DNA from: Cognatishimia sp. MH4019
GTDB lineage: Bacteria; Pseudomonadota; Alphaproteobacteria; Rhodobacterales; Rhodobacteraceae
Direction: 5' to 3'
Assembly (NCBI RefSeq): GCF_020177595.1
Contig: NZ_JAHTBL010000004.1
Location: 165,001-229,000, forward strand
DNA length: 64,000 bases
Part shown: positions 9,760-18,451 of the stretch, piece after piece
How the letters are laid out: the number at the start of each line of letters is the position of its first letter
Position numbering within the stretch: the first letter of the stretch is position 1
Program-made: the position numbers and the translations under genes
Notes under the pieces: generated by a model
Database searches by the model: none
What the model saw: the letters and a program-made list of their open reading frames with translations, nothing else
What the model was told of the DNA's origin: nothing

Positions 9760-11013
9760 TCAGGCGTTTTTAAGACGAAACCCGCCCGAGACAGGGGCAG
9801 ACGTCTCTGAAAACGCCTCGGAAACACGGCCCGCCACGATGTCCGCAGTCACCGCAGAAAGCGTCCAGCCAAGGTGGCCGTGACCGGTGTTGTAAAACAC
9901 CCGGTTCTGTCCGATCCGCCCCAAACGCGGCATCATGTTGGGCATCATCGGACGCAAGCCGGCCCATGGCACCACGCTTTCGGTGTTCACATCCGGGAAA
10001 TGCACTTCGCACCATTTCGTCAGCGGCGCGATCCGGTCGGCACGGATATCGCGGTTTTCGCCGTTAAACTCTGCTGTGCCAGCGATGCGGAAACGGTTTT
10101 GGCCCAGCCGCGAGGTTACGATCTTGGCCTGATCATCCAGCAAAGAGACCATCGGGGCGGCGGCCTGCGATTGCGCATCATCAAGGTTAACCGTGATCGA
10201 GTAGCCCTTCACCGGATAGACATTCACCCGGTCGCCCGCCATTTTCGCGAATTTCCGGCTGCCGACGCCTGCACAAACAACCACACCGTCAAAGCGCTGC
10301 TGCACCCCGTCGGTGGTGATCGTGACAACAGTCTTGTCCGCCTTCACGTCGCGCACCTCATGGCCCAGCGCGAATGTGACCCCTTGCGCCTCAAGCCATC
10401 GGGCCAGACCCACTGTGAACTTATGGATATCGCCGGTGCTATCGCTGTCGGTCCAGAAGCCGCCAATGACATCGCCGCGCAATGTCGGCTCTTTCTCAAG
10501 CGTTTCAGCCGCACTCAACTCGCGCCGCTCCAGCCCGCCTTCGGCCAGCATCTGCGTGACGCGGCGTGCATGGGTCAGGTCTTTCTGCGACTTGTAGAAA
10601 TGCAGGATACCCGCAGGCAAATGGTCAAAATCCACGCCCGCCTGTTCGGCCATCTCAAACATGATCCGGCGCGAGGCAACGGCCATGGACGCGGTTTTCA
10701 CAGTGTTGCTGCGATAGCGCGGGATCGCCGCCAGAAACTCGGCCATCCACGAGGCTTTGTGCCAGGTGGGCGTGGGGTTCACCGACAAAGGGGCATCCGA
10801 TTTCGCCAGCCATTTCAGGCCTTTGAAGACGGTCGACCACGTGTTCCACACTTCCGCGTTCGACGCGGAAAGCTGCCCGCCGTTGGCAAAGCTCGTTTCC
10901 ATCGCCGGATAGCGGTTGCGGTCAAAAACGGTGACGTCGAAGCCACGCTGCTGCAGTTGAAAAGCGGTTGTGACACCGGTGATACCGGCTCCCAGAATAG
11001 CAATATGGGTCAT
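9760..11013 (-). CDS. DadA-family FAD-dependent D-amino-acid dehydrogenase-like protein
   Basis: A flavoprotein of 417 residues in the DAO/DadA family, which oxidises D-amino acids (or glycine/sarcosine-like substrates) and passes electrons to the respiratory chain. The FAD-binding fold is at the N-terminus (IAILGAGITGVTTAFQL, then the Asp-containing VTVFDRN); ETSFANGGQLSA and the C-terminal WAGLRPMMPNMMPRLG and NTGHGHLGWTLS are classic DadA motifs. A tandem glycine riboswitch lies immediately upstream in the same orientation, so expression probably follows cellular glycine. That hints at glycine or a metabolite as substrate, which the protein sequence alone does not decide. No alr or dadX gene is adjacent. 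Confidence 0.88.
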   Translation of the reverse strand: MTHIAILGAGITGVTTAFQLQQRGFDVTVFDRNRYPAMETSFANGGQLSASNAEVWNTWSTVFKGLKWLAKSDAPLSVNPTPTWHKASWMAEFLAAIPRYRSNTVKTASMAVASRRIMFEMAEQAGVDFDHLPAGILHFYKSQKDLTHARRVTQMLAEGGLERRELSAAETLEKEPTLRGDVIGGFWTDSDSTGDIHKFTVGLARWLEAQGVTFALGHEVRDVKADKTVVTITTDGVQQRFDGVVVCAGVGSRKFAKMAGDRVNVYPVKGYSITVNLDDAQSQAAAPMVSLLDDQAKIVTSRLGQNRFRIAGTAEFNGENRDIRADRIAPLTKWCEVHFPDVNTESVVPWAGLRPMMPNMMPRLGRIGQNRVFYNTGHGHLGWTLSAVTADIVAGRVSEAFSETSAPVSGGFRLKNA

Positions 11014-11040
11014 GTCTGTTACTCAAGCCAACAGGCCATG

Positions 11041-11220
11041 CCCCCTCCGTCTTGAACCTGAGAGATTCACCAGATGCGACACCTGTCGCACAAGGCTTGC
11101 TCCTTCGGTGCGCCCTTTCGAGGCGGCTCTTCGGAGTGTTGCAGCCGGGCCGGTCCTTTTGCCTGAGAGTTTACCGGGGCGGTTGCTCCTTCGGCGGCTG
11201 GGAAAGCTCTCTCCCGACCA
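11041..11220 (-). promoter_or_regulatory. Tandem glycine riboswitch upstream of the DadA-like gene
   Basis: On the minus strand two glycine aptamers follow each other. Aptamer I begins GGGAGAGAGC (about 11216), has the core GCCGCCGAAGGAGCAA (11198-11183) and closes with AACTCTCAGGCAAAAGGACCG. Aptamer II has CACCGAAGGAGCAA (about 11110-11097), closes with AATCTCTCAGGTTCAAGAC and ends about 28 bases before the DadA-like ATG at 11013. The repeated GAAGGAGCAA core plus CTCTCAGG closing strand is the Rfam gcvT-type signature. The short linker fits a tandem, possibly cooperative, arrangement. Aptamer II's opening strand is less canonical. Confidence 0.9.
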
Positions 11221-11313
11221 AACTGTTCACATGTTTCATGTCGCAGATGATGCGATTCGCGGCAACCGAATTTCTTTCATGATGATGGTGAGGCGAACGC
11301 TATGGCGCGGCGG

Positions 11314-13128
11314 TCACACCGCCGTGGACGCCTTGCGATAGCCTGCCGCAACCAGTGGCGAGATTTGCAGCCGCTCGACATATTTCTCGGCCGCAAAGAC
11401 AGCCTCAAAGGCTTTCAGTTCGCCGACGCGATCCGCCCAAAGCCGCCCCATCAGCAAAACGATCTGCGGGCTTTTTGAAACGGCGAACGCGTCCTGCAAA
11501 GCGTCCGCTGTCATCTCAGGATCGCCCAGCGCCAGCACATCAGGCTGATGCTGCTTGAGCAAATCGCCAAGCGACACATCCTCAGCCAACTGCACGCGCG
11601 CGGACTCAGCGACACCGTTTTGCGCCCAAAGCCCGCGAATGAACGTCCGTAATTCGGCACAGCGTTCCTGCAAAACCACGGTCACATCCGCCCGCTCCTG
11701 CGCGATATGAGTGCCGACAAACCCAGAAGCCGCGCCGTAATCCAGATACGTCCCCCCCGCTTGCACCCATTTCGGCACATTGCGCGCCAGGGGGCGCTCG
11801 AACTTCCCTTCAGAGATTTGGATCAGCGCAGGCGGCGTGAACAATCGCGGATCGGCCGGCAACTGGACCGAGTGGTTGGCAAACCATTCCATCGGTGGAG
11901 TGGCCGACATATCAACCTCCCCGCGCACATAAACGTCGACGGGCAGAACCTCCTGCTGCTCCACCGGCTTTTTCTTTTGCTCTTTCGGCTTGGAGGTTGC
12001 CCGTTTTTCTACATCCGACATCAATGCCGCGATCTTTTCCTTGTCGCGGGCTTTTGGCGGTTTGGCCTCTACCTGCGTGATCGGTGCGGCACTGGCTGTC
12101 TTAAGATTGGCGACGAACTCTTCATATTCCGGCGTGCCTTTGAACGTGTTCAACTTCGCCTCGGCCATTTCCAAGGCCGCATGGTGCAGGCGGTTCAACT
12201 CAGGGTCGCTCAGCAGCCCCTCGAAAATCTCGCGTCGCCGCTCGGAATAACGAAGCATCGTGTCATCACGCACCTCATTGCGGTCCTGAAGCGACCAGTA
12301 GGCGTCGTTATACTTGTCTTTCTTGTTATTCACGTTGCCACGGAATTTGCGCATCGCGTAGCTGTCGATGCCCTTTACCGCATAGTGGTTCATCTGCGCC
12401 CAGTCATAACCAACCGTGCGCACGATCGACCGCCAGCCGCGGAATTTGAAGTAATCCTCCATCGGGCGGCCAGAGCCATTGAGCCACTTCACTCTGTCGG
12501 GAAACTCTGTGTCCAGCACCTTGTTCTTCATCTTGGGGCGGTGGATGCCCAGCTTCCACACGTCCGGGTCAAACTGAAACAACGTCTTCACGCCCCAGCC
12601 CTTGTTCCACATCGGCGGGGCTGCATAGAGATACTGTTCGGTCACCGGATCGCGCGACCAGTCATGCACGCCGCCCGACCCGAAGATGCGCCAGGTGATG
12701 ACCATCCCGTTGCCACCCTCCGCCTTGATCCCGTCAATCAGACCGTCCAGCGACCCGTCGCCATGTTTGATGCACAAAAACTCATCCGCATCAAAGACCA
12801 ATAGCCAATCGGCCTTGGCCGTCAGCGGCTCAACCTGCGCGTATTTCAAGGCCGATGGCTGCGGTTTGATCCCTTCGGGGATATCGTTGCGCCGGTGATA
12901 AGCCAGCCCCAGCTCTTCCAGCCGGATCAGCATGTCATCGGTGCCATCGCTGCAATCGTTGGTGTAGACCAGCAAATCGGTGAACCCGACTGCCATGTGA
13001 TGGGCGATCCATTCCAGAACGAACGGCCCTTCGTCCTTCATCATCGACACGGCCATGACGGTGCCATGCGGACTGATATGCTTGTCCGGAAGCGTTCCCG
13101 CTCTGGATTTCATGTTGGACCGTGCCAC
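11314..13128 (-). CDS. Glycosyltransferase family 2 protein with a C-terminal Rossmann-like domain
   Basis: A large 604-residue protein. Residues about 20-300 form a glycosyltransferase of the Glyco_tranf_2_4 type: MAVSMMKDEGPFVLEWIAHH, YTNDCSDGTDD and the metal/sugar-binding LVFDADEFLCI. A charged, Lys/Glu/Pro-rich linker (about 340-400) leads to a C-terminal region of about 150 residues (YLDYGAASGFVGTHIAQERADV then VLALGDPEM) that looks like a SAM-type Rossmann fold, though the motif is degenerate. It probably modifies a surface polysaccharide. The GTG at 13128 is preceded by GAGG; an ATG at 13113 is possible. It heads a four-gene glycosyltransferase group, divergent from the next gene. Confidence 0.82.
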   Translation of the reverse strand: MARSNMKSRAGTLPDKHISPHGTVMAVSMMKDEGPFVLEWIAHHMAVGFTDLLVYTNDCSDGTDDMLIRLEELGLAYHRRNDIPEGIKPQPSALKYAQVEPLTAKADWLLVFDADEFLCIKHGDGSLDGLIDGIKAEGGNGMVITWRIFGSGGVHDWSRDPVTEQYLYAAPPMWNKGWGVKTLFQFDPDVWKLGIHRPKMKNKVLDTEFPDRVKWLNGSGRPMEDYFKFRGWRSIVRTVGYDWAQMNHYAVKGIDSYAMRKFRGNVNNKKDKYNDAYWSLQDRNEVRDDTMLRYSERRREIFEGLLSDPELNRLHHAALEMAEAKLNTFKGTPEYEEFVANLKTASAAPITQVEAKPPKARDKEKIAALMSDVEKRATSKPKEQKKKPVEQQEVLPVDVYVRGEVDMSATPPMEWFANHSVQLPADPRLFTPPALIQISEGKFERPLARNVPKWVQAGGTYLDYGAASGFVGTHIAQERADVTVVLQERCAELRTFIRGLWAQNGVAESARVQLAEDVSLGDLLKQHQPDVLALGDPEMTADALQDAFAVSKSPQIVLLMGRLWADRVGELKAFEAVFAAEKYVERLQISPLVAAGYRKASTAV

Positions 13129-13279
13129 GCCTGCCTCGCTTTCGCGTTTTATGCTGTCTAAATCATTCCAACGCGATGGGGAATTCTAGACAAAATTTCC
13201 GCTTTCCTGCATATTCTCAACCAAACAAAATATGATCTGGGGCGCATAGTGCAGCCCTAGACAAGCAAGGGCAGTAAAC

Positions 13280-14092
13280 ATGACAACACCCGTTCGGCGT
13301 CCCGTGGCTTCTTTGTGGATTGGCGAGAAGCTGCAATACCTCAACCAGATTTGCCTGCTGAGCCATGTGCAAGCCGGACACCCCACGACGCTCTATTGCA
13401 CCGATGAGGTCAGCAATGTTCCCGAAGGCGTCGAGGTCCGCAAAGCGACCGAGATTATGGATATCCCCATGGATATCGTCGAACAAACCTCGGCCTCGTT
13501 CCTGTCCAACGTCTTCCGCTACAAGATGATCCAGAAGACCGGCGCGATCTGGATTGATTGCGACGCCTTCTGCCACAAGCCCTTCCCCGATGAGATGGAA
13601 TATATCTTCGCCGGTCATGGCTTTCGCGGCGCGCTGAACTGCGGTGTCGTCGCGATCCCCCAAACCGGGGAACTGATGGACCGCTTGCTGGATTATTACG
13701 ACAACCTGCCGCCCGCGCCGCCATGGTTCAACAAGAACCAATTGCGCAAGCTGGGCCGTCAGGATGAAAGCCTGCCCCATGCCGTGAAGATCTACAAAGC
13801 CGAACGCACCGCCTTCGGCCCGCAAGCCTTCACCTATTTCGCCCGCGAAACCGGCGCGATAGAGCATGCTTTGACGAACGACTACCTCTACCCGGTGCCG
13901 TTCCAGTTGAACGACATTTTCTACGATCCCCATGGCCGGGTCGAAGGGCATTTCACCGAAAACACCCTGTCCGTGCACCTTTATACCAACGGTACAAAAC
14001 CATGGTGGCGCAAGAATGTCCCGCTTGAGAACTCCTATGCCTGGCGCATGTGCCAACAAACCGGCGTGAACCCAGCCGACGCGCTGGAATAG
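13280..14092 (+). CDS. DXD-type glycosyltransferase (capsule/sugar-binding family)
   Basis: A 270-residue cytoplasmic protein of the GT-A type with the DxD sugar-nucleotide motif in IWIDCDAFCHKPFP (about residues 92-96) and NCGVVAIPQTG further on, as in proteins with the glycosyltransferase sugar-binding DXD region. FLSNVFRYKMIQKTGAIW just before the motif is typical of that family, as is the late WWRKN. Donor and acceptor sugars are unknown. AAGGG lies 8 bases before the ATG. It is followed after 4 bases by a second glycosyltransferase, forming a two-gene operon. Confidence 0.82.
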   Translation: MTTPVRRPVASLWIGEKLQYLNQICLLSHVQAGHPTTLYCTDEVSNVPEGVEVRKATEIMDIPMDIVEQTSASFLSNVFRYKMIQKTGAIWIDCDAFCHKPFPDEMEYIFAGHGFRGALNCGVVAIPQTGELMDRLLDYYDNLPPAPPWFNKNQLRKLGRQDESLPHAVKIYKAERTAFGPQAFTYFARETGAIEHALTNDYLYPVPFQLNDIFYDPHGRVEGHFTENTLSVHLYTNGTKPWWRKNVPLENSYAWRMCQQTGVNPADALE

Positions 14093-14096
14093 ACCG

Positions 14097-14981
14097 ATGG
14101 CCACGCCTCGCCTGACCCTCACCTATATCGTCGAGCCGCCGGAATACGACATTCTGGCCTGCTCTCTTCTGGCCTCCATCCGCACGCATTTTCCCAAAAG
14201 CGTCGCCTGCATCGGCTATGTGCCGGAGCACCGGATGGACGAGGTGCATCCGGCGGTCTTCAAAGCGCACGAAATCATGGGCGGCGAAATCCGCCCGATG
14301 AAGACCGAAGGCATGTGGGATGAACCCTACCCCCACGGCAACAAGATCATCGCCGCCATGCAGCCCCGCGACAGCCAGTACTCAGCGTTCGTCGACAGCG
14401 ATGTGCTGTTTTTGCGCAAAAACGCCGTCGCCAATATCGCCAAGGCAGGGCATGTCAGCTGTTCCATGGCGGCCTCAATGGTCTGGGCCGAGCAATCCAT
14501 CTGGGACGATATCTACGGCGCGTTCGACATGCCGATCCCCGAAGAACGCATGCACCTGATGCGCCGCTCCGCCAAGCCGGTGATCCCGTATTTCAGCGCC
14601 GGTTTCGTGATCTTCCCCGAAAAGCCTGGCAAAGGCGGGCGGTTTCCGGACGTCTGGTATGACACCGCCCGCGAAATCGACAAGATCGAGACACTGGAAA
14701 AACGCCGCCCCTATCTCGATCAGATGAGCCTGCCCGTCGCGATCCAGCGCGCAGGCCTCAAATGGAACGTCCTCCCCGAGGAACAGCATTACATCCTCGG
14801 CGGCAAACTACGCGGCGAACCCTTGCCCGAAGACCGTGAGATTTTCACGATCCACTACCGCAAGCACAAGATTTTGCGCGAGGTGGGCCAAATGAAATAC
14901 GCCCGCCGGATGATGTTTGAGCAGACAGGCCAGCATTTCGTGCGGCGATTGACGGAAACGCCTGAAGACAGCGCAGACTAA
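14097..14981 (+). CDS. Putative GT-A fold glycosyltransferase
   Basis: A 294-residue protein. The N-terminal half resembles glycosyltransferases of the GT-A fold: beta strand LTLTYIVEPPEYDILACSLLASI, a PHGNKIIAA segment and the DxD-like metal site SAFVDSDVLFLRK, followed by PYFSAGFVIFPE and LDQMSLPVAIQ, equivalent to the acceptor-binding region. The late IHYRKHKILRE with its His could bind metal. It is co-transcribed with the preceding gene (4-base gap). The sugar is not predictable. Convergent with the next glycosyltransferase. Confidence 0.75.
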   Translation: MATPRLTLTYIVEPPEYDILACSLLASIRTHFPKSVACIGYVPEHRMDEVHPAVFKAHEIMGGEIRPMKTEGMWDEPYPHGNKIIAAMQPRDSQYSAFVDSDVLFLRKNAVANIAKAGHVSCSMAASMVWAEQSIWDDIYGAFDMPIPEERMHLMRRSAKPVIPYFSAGFVIFPEKPGKGGRFPDVWYDTAREIDKIETLEKRRPYLDQMSLPVAIQRAGLKWNVLPEEQHYILGGKLRGEPLPEDREIFTIHYRKHKILREVGQMKYARRMMFEQTGQHFVRRLTETPEDSAD

Positions 14982-15003
14982 GCCGATACTCAGTTCGGTG
15001 CCG

Positions 15004-16017
15004 TCAAGACTGGTTGTCTTGACGCCTTTTCAAATGCGCGCGCACCGCATTAGGGCTGGGCGGCGTGCTGGTGCCCGCCAATTGCAAATGCCAGTATAGC
15101 TGCACCTCTGCCGGGTCCGTCATGGCCGCCGCAAAACGCGCCTCGTGCCAATCCCGCCCCTTGGACTCGATCCCGGCAACACCCGCGATCGCGCGCAGAT
15201 CGGTCAAGGCGGCCTGTGTCTGCTCCAGCCGCCATAAGATGCTTTCATCATGCACGGTGTTGAAGTTCCGCTCGGCCCAGTAGGCCAACCCAATCTCGCG
15301 ACCGGTGCGGTTCGGCAATCCCCGATAGCGCTTGACCATGAACTCCTGCGCAGAGCGGATTGAATAGTGGTTAAGCTGCACAAAAGCAGAGCCATGCTCT
15401 GTTCCGTAAAGGTTAATCCGCCCGTCATCGCGCGCAAAATCCGCAGGTAGGCCTTCCCCGCTTCCGTTCACCCACGCAGGGGCAGAGCCTTTCTTCTGCT
15501 TGGGCCGATGAACGCCGGCTTTCTGAAATCCCGCCGCACGGTAAAGGCTCTTGAAGAACCATGACAGCGGCAAGGCGCAATCCTCGGGCGCGGCTTCGGT
15601 GAACCGCTCCATCGTCAAGCCGTCGCTGGTCACGATCCGGTCGGAATGACCAAATAGCCGCCAGCGCAGCGCGACCGCATCGGTATCCGCAGGCAAAGCC
15701 TCAATCAGGTCCGCGAAACTGCCCAGCGGCGCGCGCAGATTGATGAACTCGTCACAATCCAGATGCAGCACCCAGTCCGCATCGACCAACCCCTCCGCCG
15801 CTTTCAGCGCCCGCCATTGCGGGGGCTTGTCACCATCCGGTGTCCGCACATGGCGGACGATCCCAGCCGCCTGCAACGCATCCAAAAGCGTGTCCGTGCC
15901 GTCTTCGCAATCATTGGAAAAAACCAGAAACTCCGCCCCCATCGCGCGGTGATGCGCGATCCATTCAAGCAGATGCGGTGCCTCGTTACGCACCGACGTC
16001 AAAATCAAAACCGTCAT
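15004..16017 (-). CDS. Glycosyltransferase family 2 protein
   Basis: A 337-residue relative of the N-terminal domain of the gene at 11314-13128: it shares the block SVRNEAPHLLEWIAHHRAMG, FSNDCEDGTDTLL and the metal site VLHLDCDEFINL, plus the later LNHYSIRSAQEFMVKRYRG. It lacks the C-terminal Rossmann-like extension. The ATG at 16017 has AAGG about 8 bases upstream and begins exactly at the conserved first strand; the frame is open further upstream. The two family 2 genes frame the divergent pair between them and probably serve one surface glycan. Confidence 0.85.
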   Translation of the reverse strand: MTVLILTSVRNEAPHLLEWIAHHRAMGAEFLVFSNDCEDGTDTLLDALQAAGIVRHVRTPDGDKPPQWRALKAAEGLVDADWVLHLDCDEFINLRAPLGSFADLIEALPADTDAVALRWRLFGHSDRIVTSDGLTMERFTEAAPEDCALPLSWFFKSLYRAAGFQKAGVHRPKQKKGSAPAWVNGSGEGLPADFARDDGRINLYGTEHGSAFVQLNHYSIRSAQEFMVKRYRGLPNRTGREIGLAYWAERNFNTVHDESILWRLEQTQAALTDLRAIAGVAGIESKGRDWHEARFAAAMTDPAEVQLYWHLQLAGTSTPPSPNAVRAHLKRRQDNQS

Positions 16018-16092
16018 GGACCAACCTTGCCTGCGACACGCCTCAAACGCCACCGAATTGTGCGGCGCGGCAAAGAGGCGTATCACCCTCCC

Positions 16093-17346
16093 ATGCCCGC
16101 GTTATGCCGAGATTGCCTGACCCAATTCGAGGACGGAAACCGCTGCCCGTCCTGTAACTCTCCGCGTGTGCGCAGCCATCCCGAGCTTTTCGATCTGACC
16201 ATCGCCCATATGGATTGTGATGCGTTCTACGCCTCCGTCGAAAAGCGCGACAATCCTGAACTGCGCGACAAACCCGTCATCATCGGCGGCGGGCGGCGGG
16301 GCGTTGTCTCCACCGCCTGCTATATCGCGCGGATCCGTGGCGTGAAATCCGCAATGCCGATGTTCAAGGCGCTGAAACTGTGCCCCGACGCAGTCATCGT
16401 GCGCGGCCGGATGAGCACCTATGTCGAGGTTTCAAAACAGGTTCGCGCCTTGATGGAGGAACTCACCCCCGCCATCGAACCCCTCTCCCTGGACGAGGCG
16501 TTCATGGATTTGTCCGGCACCGCCAAACTGCACGGCGCGCCGCCCGCTGTGATGCTGGCGCGGCTCACCAGACGCATGAAAGACGAGATCGGGATCACCG
16601 GCTCCATCGGTTTGAGCCACAACAAGTTTTTGGCCAAGGTTGCCTCTGACCTGGATAAGCCGCGTGGGTTTTCCGTGATTGGCAAAGCCGAGACAGACGC
16701 TTTTCTGCGCGACAAGCCCGTGCGCATGATCTGGGGGATCGGGCCTGCGGGGCAAGCGTCTTTGGACAAGGCGGGCATCCGCACTTTCTCAGATTTGCTG
16801 CGCTGGGACAGGCGCGATCTGCATGCGCGGTTCGGTTCCATGGGCGACCGGCTCTACCACCTCGCGCGTGGCGAAGACCGCCGCCGGGTGTCGGCCCATT
16901 CGCCAATGAAGTCCATCAGCAACGAGACGACCTTTCACGACGACACCAACGACCCCGACATTCTCGACGGGCATATCTGGCGCATGGCCGAAAAGGTCAG
17001 CGACCGCGCCAAGGCCAAAGGGCTGGCGGGCCGCGTCGTGACGCTGAAGCTCAAGCGCGCCAACCATTCGTTGCTGACCCGGCGCACCTCCCTGCGGGAC
17101 GCCACGCAAATGGCTGACCGCATCTACCGCACCGCACGCGACCTCTTTGACCAAACGCCCGACAGCGGCCCCTATCGCCTTCTGGGCGTCGGCATCAGCG
17201 ATCTTACCAAAGACACCGAGGCCGATCTGAGCGGCGATCTGCTGGATCCGGAGGCCGCCAAACGCACCGACGCAGAACGCGCCGCCGATGAGATCCGCAA
17301 GAAATTCGGCGCTGATGCCATCATCAAGGGCCGCGCGTTAAGGTAG
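16093..17346 (+). CDS. dinB: DNA polymerase IV with N-terminal zinc ribbon
   Basis: Y-family translesion polymerase, 417 residues. An extra N-terminal segment of about 30 residues (ALCRDCLTQFEDGNRCPSC) has a CxxC...CxxC pattern of a small zinc ribbon before the catalytic core. Core motifs: IAHMDCDAFYASVEKRDNP (first catalytic Asp), VVSTACYIARIRGVKSAMP and EPLSLDEAFMDLSG (Asp-Glu pair), then SIGLSHNKFLAKVASDLDKPRGF and helix-hairpin-helix WGIGPAGQASLDKAGI. The C-terminal little-finger domain follows. No beta-clamp motif is obvious at the very end. It overlaps the convergent ada gene by 9 bases. Confidence 0.95.
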   Translation: MPALCRDCLTQFEDGNRCPSCNSPRVRSHPELFDLTIAHMDCDAFYASVEKRDNPELRDKPVIIGGGRRGVVSTACYIARIRGVKSAMPMFKALKLCPDAVIVRGRMSTYVEVSKQVRALMEELTPAIEPLSLDEAFMDLSGTAKLHGAPPAVMLARLTRRMKDEIGITGSIGLSHNKFLAKVASDLDKPRGFSVIGKAETDAFLRDKPVRMIWGIGPAGQASLDKAGIRTFSDLLRWDRRDLHARFGSMGDRLYHLARGEDRRRVSAHSPMKSISNETTFHDDTNDPDILDGHIWRMAEKVSDRAKAKGLAGRVVTLKLKRANHSLLTRRTSLRDATQMADRIYRTARDLFDQTPDSGPYRLLGVGISDLTKDTEADLSGDLLDPEAAKRTDAERAADEIRKKFGADAIIKGRALR

Positions 17347-18387
17347 GTATTTGCGCTCTATTTCAATAAGTTGCTGCTTGCGCCACAGCCCGCCACCATA
17401 GCCCGTCAGCGATCCATCAGCGCCAATAACGCGGTGACATGGCACAATCAGCGCGATCTGATTGGCCCCGTTCGCCCGCGCAACGGCCCGCGTCGCGGTT
17501 GGTTGGCCAAGCGCTTTCGCCAGATCGCCATAGCTGCGCGTCTCGCCTGCCGGAATTTTAAGCAACGCCTCCCAGACACGGCGGGTAAAGTCGTTGCCCC
17601 GCAAAGCCAGAGGAACCTTGAACCGCGCAGTTTTGCCCATAAAATAGGCATTCAGCTCGTCCTCGACCTGCTCGTGGACACCGAAACGCCCAATCCCAAG
17701 GCATTTACAATCCTTGTAAAGCCGCTTCAGCTCACTGGGCAGCGCCTTGCGATCCGCAAATTCCAGCAGATGCAACGCCCGTTTGTCGGCCACCGCGATC
17801 ATCGGCCCCAAAGGCGTGTCGATCCAATGGGCGCGCATCATCGGATCACGGCTTAGCGCACCGGGGGGCTGGCCCAGCAATTTGGCAAACGCATTGGCGA
17901 AACCCGCCTGACTGTCAAACCCCGCCTCAAGCTGCGCATCAATCACGCGCCCACCGCCTTGCATCGCCTCAAAACCCCGCCGAAGCCGTTCTAACCGCGC
18001 CATCTTCAGGAAAGTCATCCCGAACTGACGCTGAAACGCGCGCCGCGCGGTCGAGGGATCAATCCCCATCGCAACGATGTCGCCTTCAGACCATCGCCGA
18101 TCCGGCGCGGCCTCCAAAGCCTCCATCAAACGCGTGATCACCGGGTCCTGCTTGGCCTGTGGCCCCATCGGCTTGCACCGCTTGCACGCCCGATACCCGG
18201 CTTCCAGACACGCGCCGATATTCTCGAAGAACTGGCAATTCTCGCGCTTGGGTTTGCGCGCAGGGCATGTCAGCCGACAAAAGATCCCGGTCGAGCGGAC
18301 GGCCACATAAGCCTGCCCGTCATAAAGCGGATCACGCTCCAAAAGCGCGCGGTAAAGTTCATCGTCGGAAGGGAGAGGAAACAACAT
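17338..18387 (-). CDS. ada: Ada, bifunctional methylated-DNA repair protein and activator
   Basis: Adaptive-response protein of 349 residues that takes methyl groups from DNA and then activates repair genes. Seen in order: the N-terminal zinc/methyl-acceptor domain with Cys 37, 41, 68 and 71 matching E. coli Ada 38, 42, 69 and 72; an AraC-type helix-turn-helix region (about 85-175); and the O6-methylguanine methyltransferase domain with the active-site motif IVPCHRVIG (Cys 317) and late GGLWRKQQLIEIE. All key cysteines are present, so it should be fully active. No alkB is adjacent; dinB lies opposite with overlapping ends. Confidence 0.96.
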   Translation of the reverse strand: MLFPLPSDDELYRALLERDPLYDGQAYVAVRSTGIFCRLTCPARKPKRENCQFFENIGACLEAGYRACKRCKPMGPQAKQDPVITRLMEALEAAPDRRWSEGDIVAMGIDPSTARRAFQRQFGMTFLKMARLERLRRGFEAMQGGGRVIDAQLEAGFDSQAGFANAFAKLLGQPPGALSRDPMMRAHWIDTPLGPMIAVADKRALHLLEFADRKALPSELKRLYKDCKCLGIGRFGVHEQVEDELNAYFMGKTARFKVPLALRGNDFTRRVWEALLKIPAGETRSYGDLAKALGQPTATRAVARANGANQIALIVPCHRVIGADGSLTGYGGGLWRKQQLIEIERKYLP

Positions 18388-18451
18388 ACCTTGCTATACC
18401 GCGCGACACCCCACGCAGCCCACCCATTTCGGGCGTCTATTCAAATTGCTG

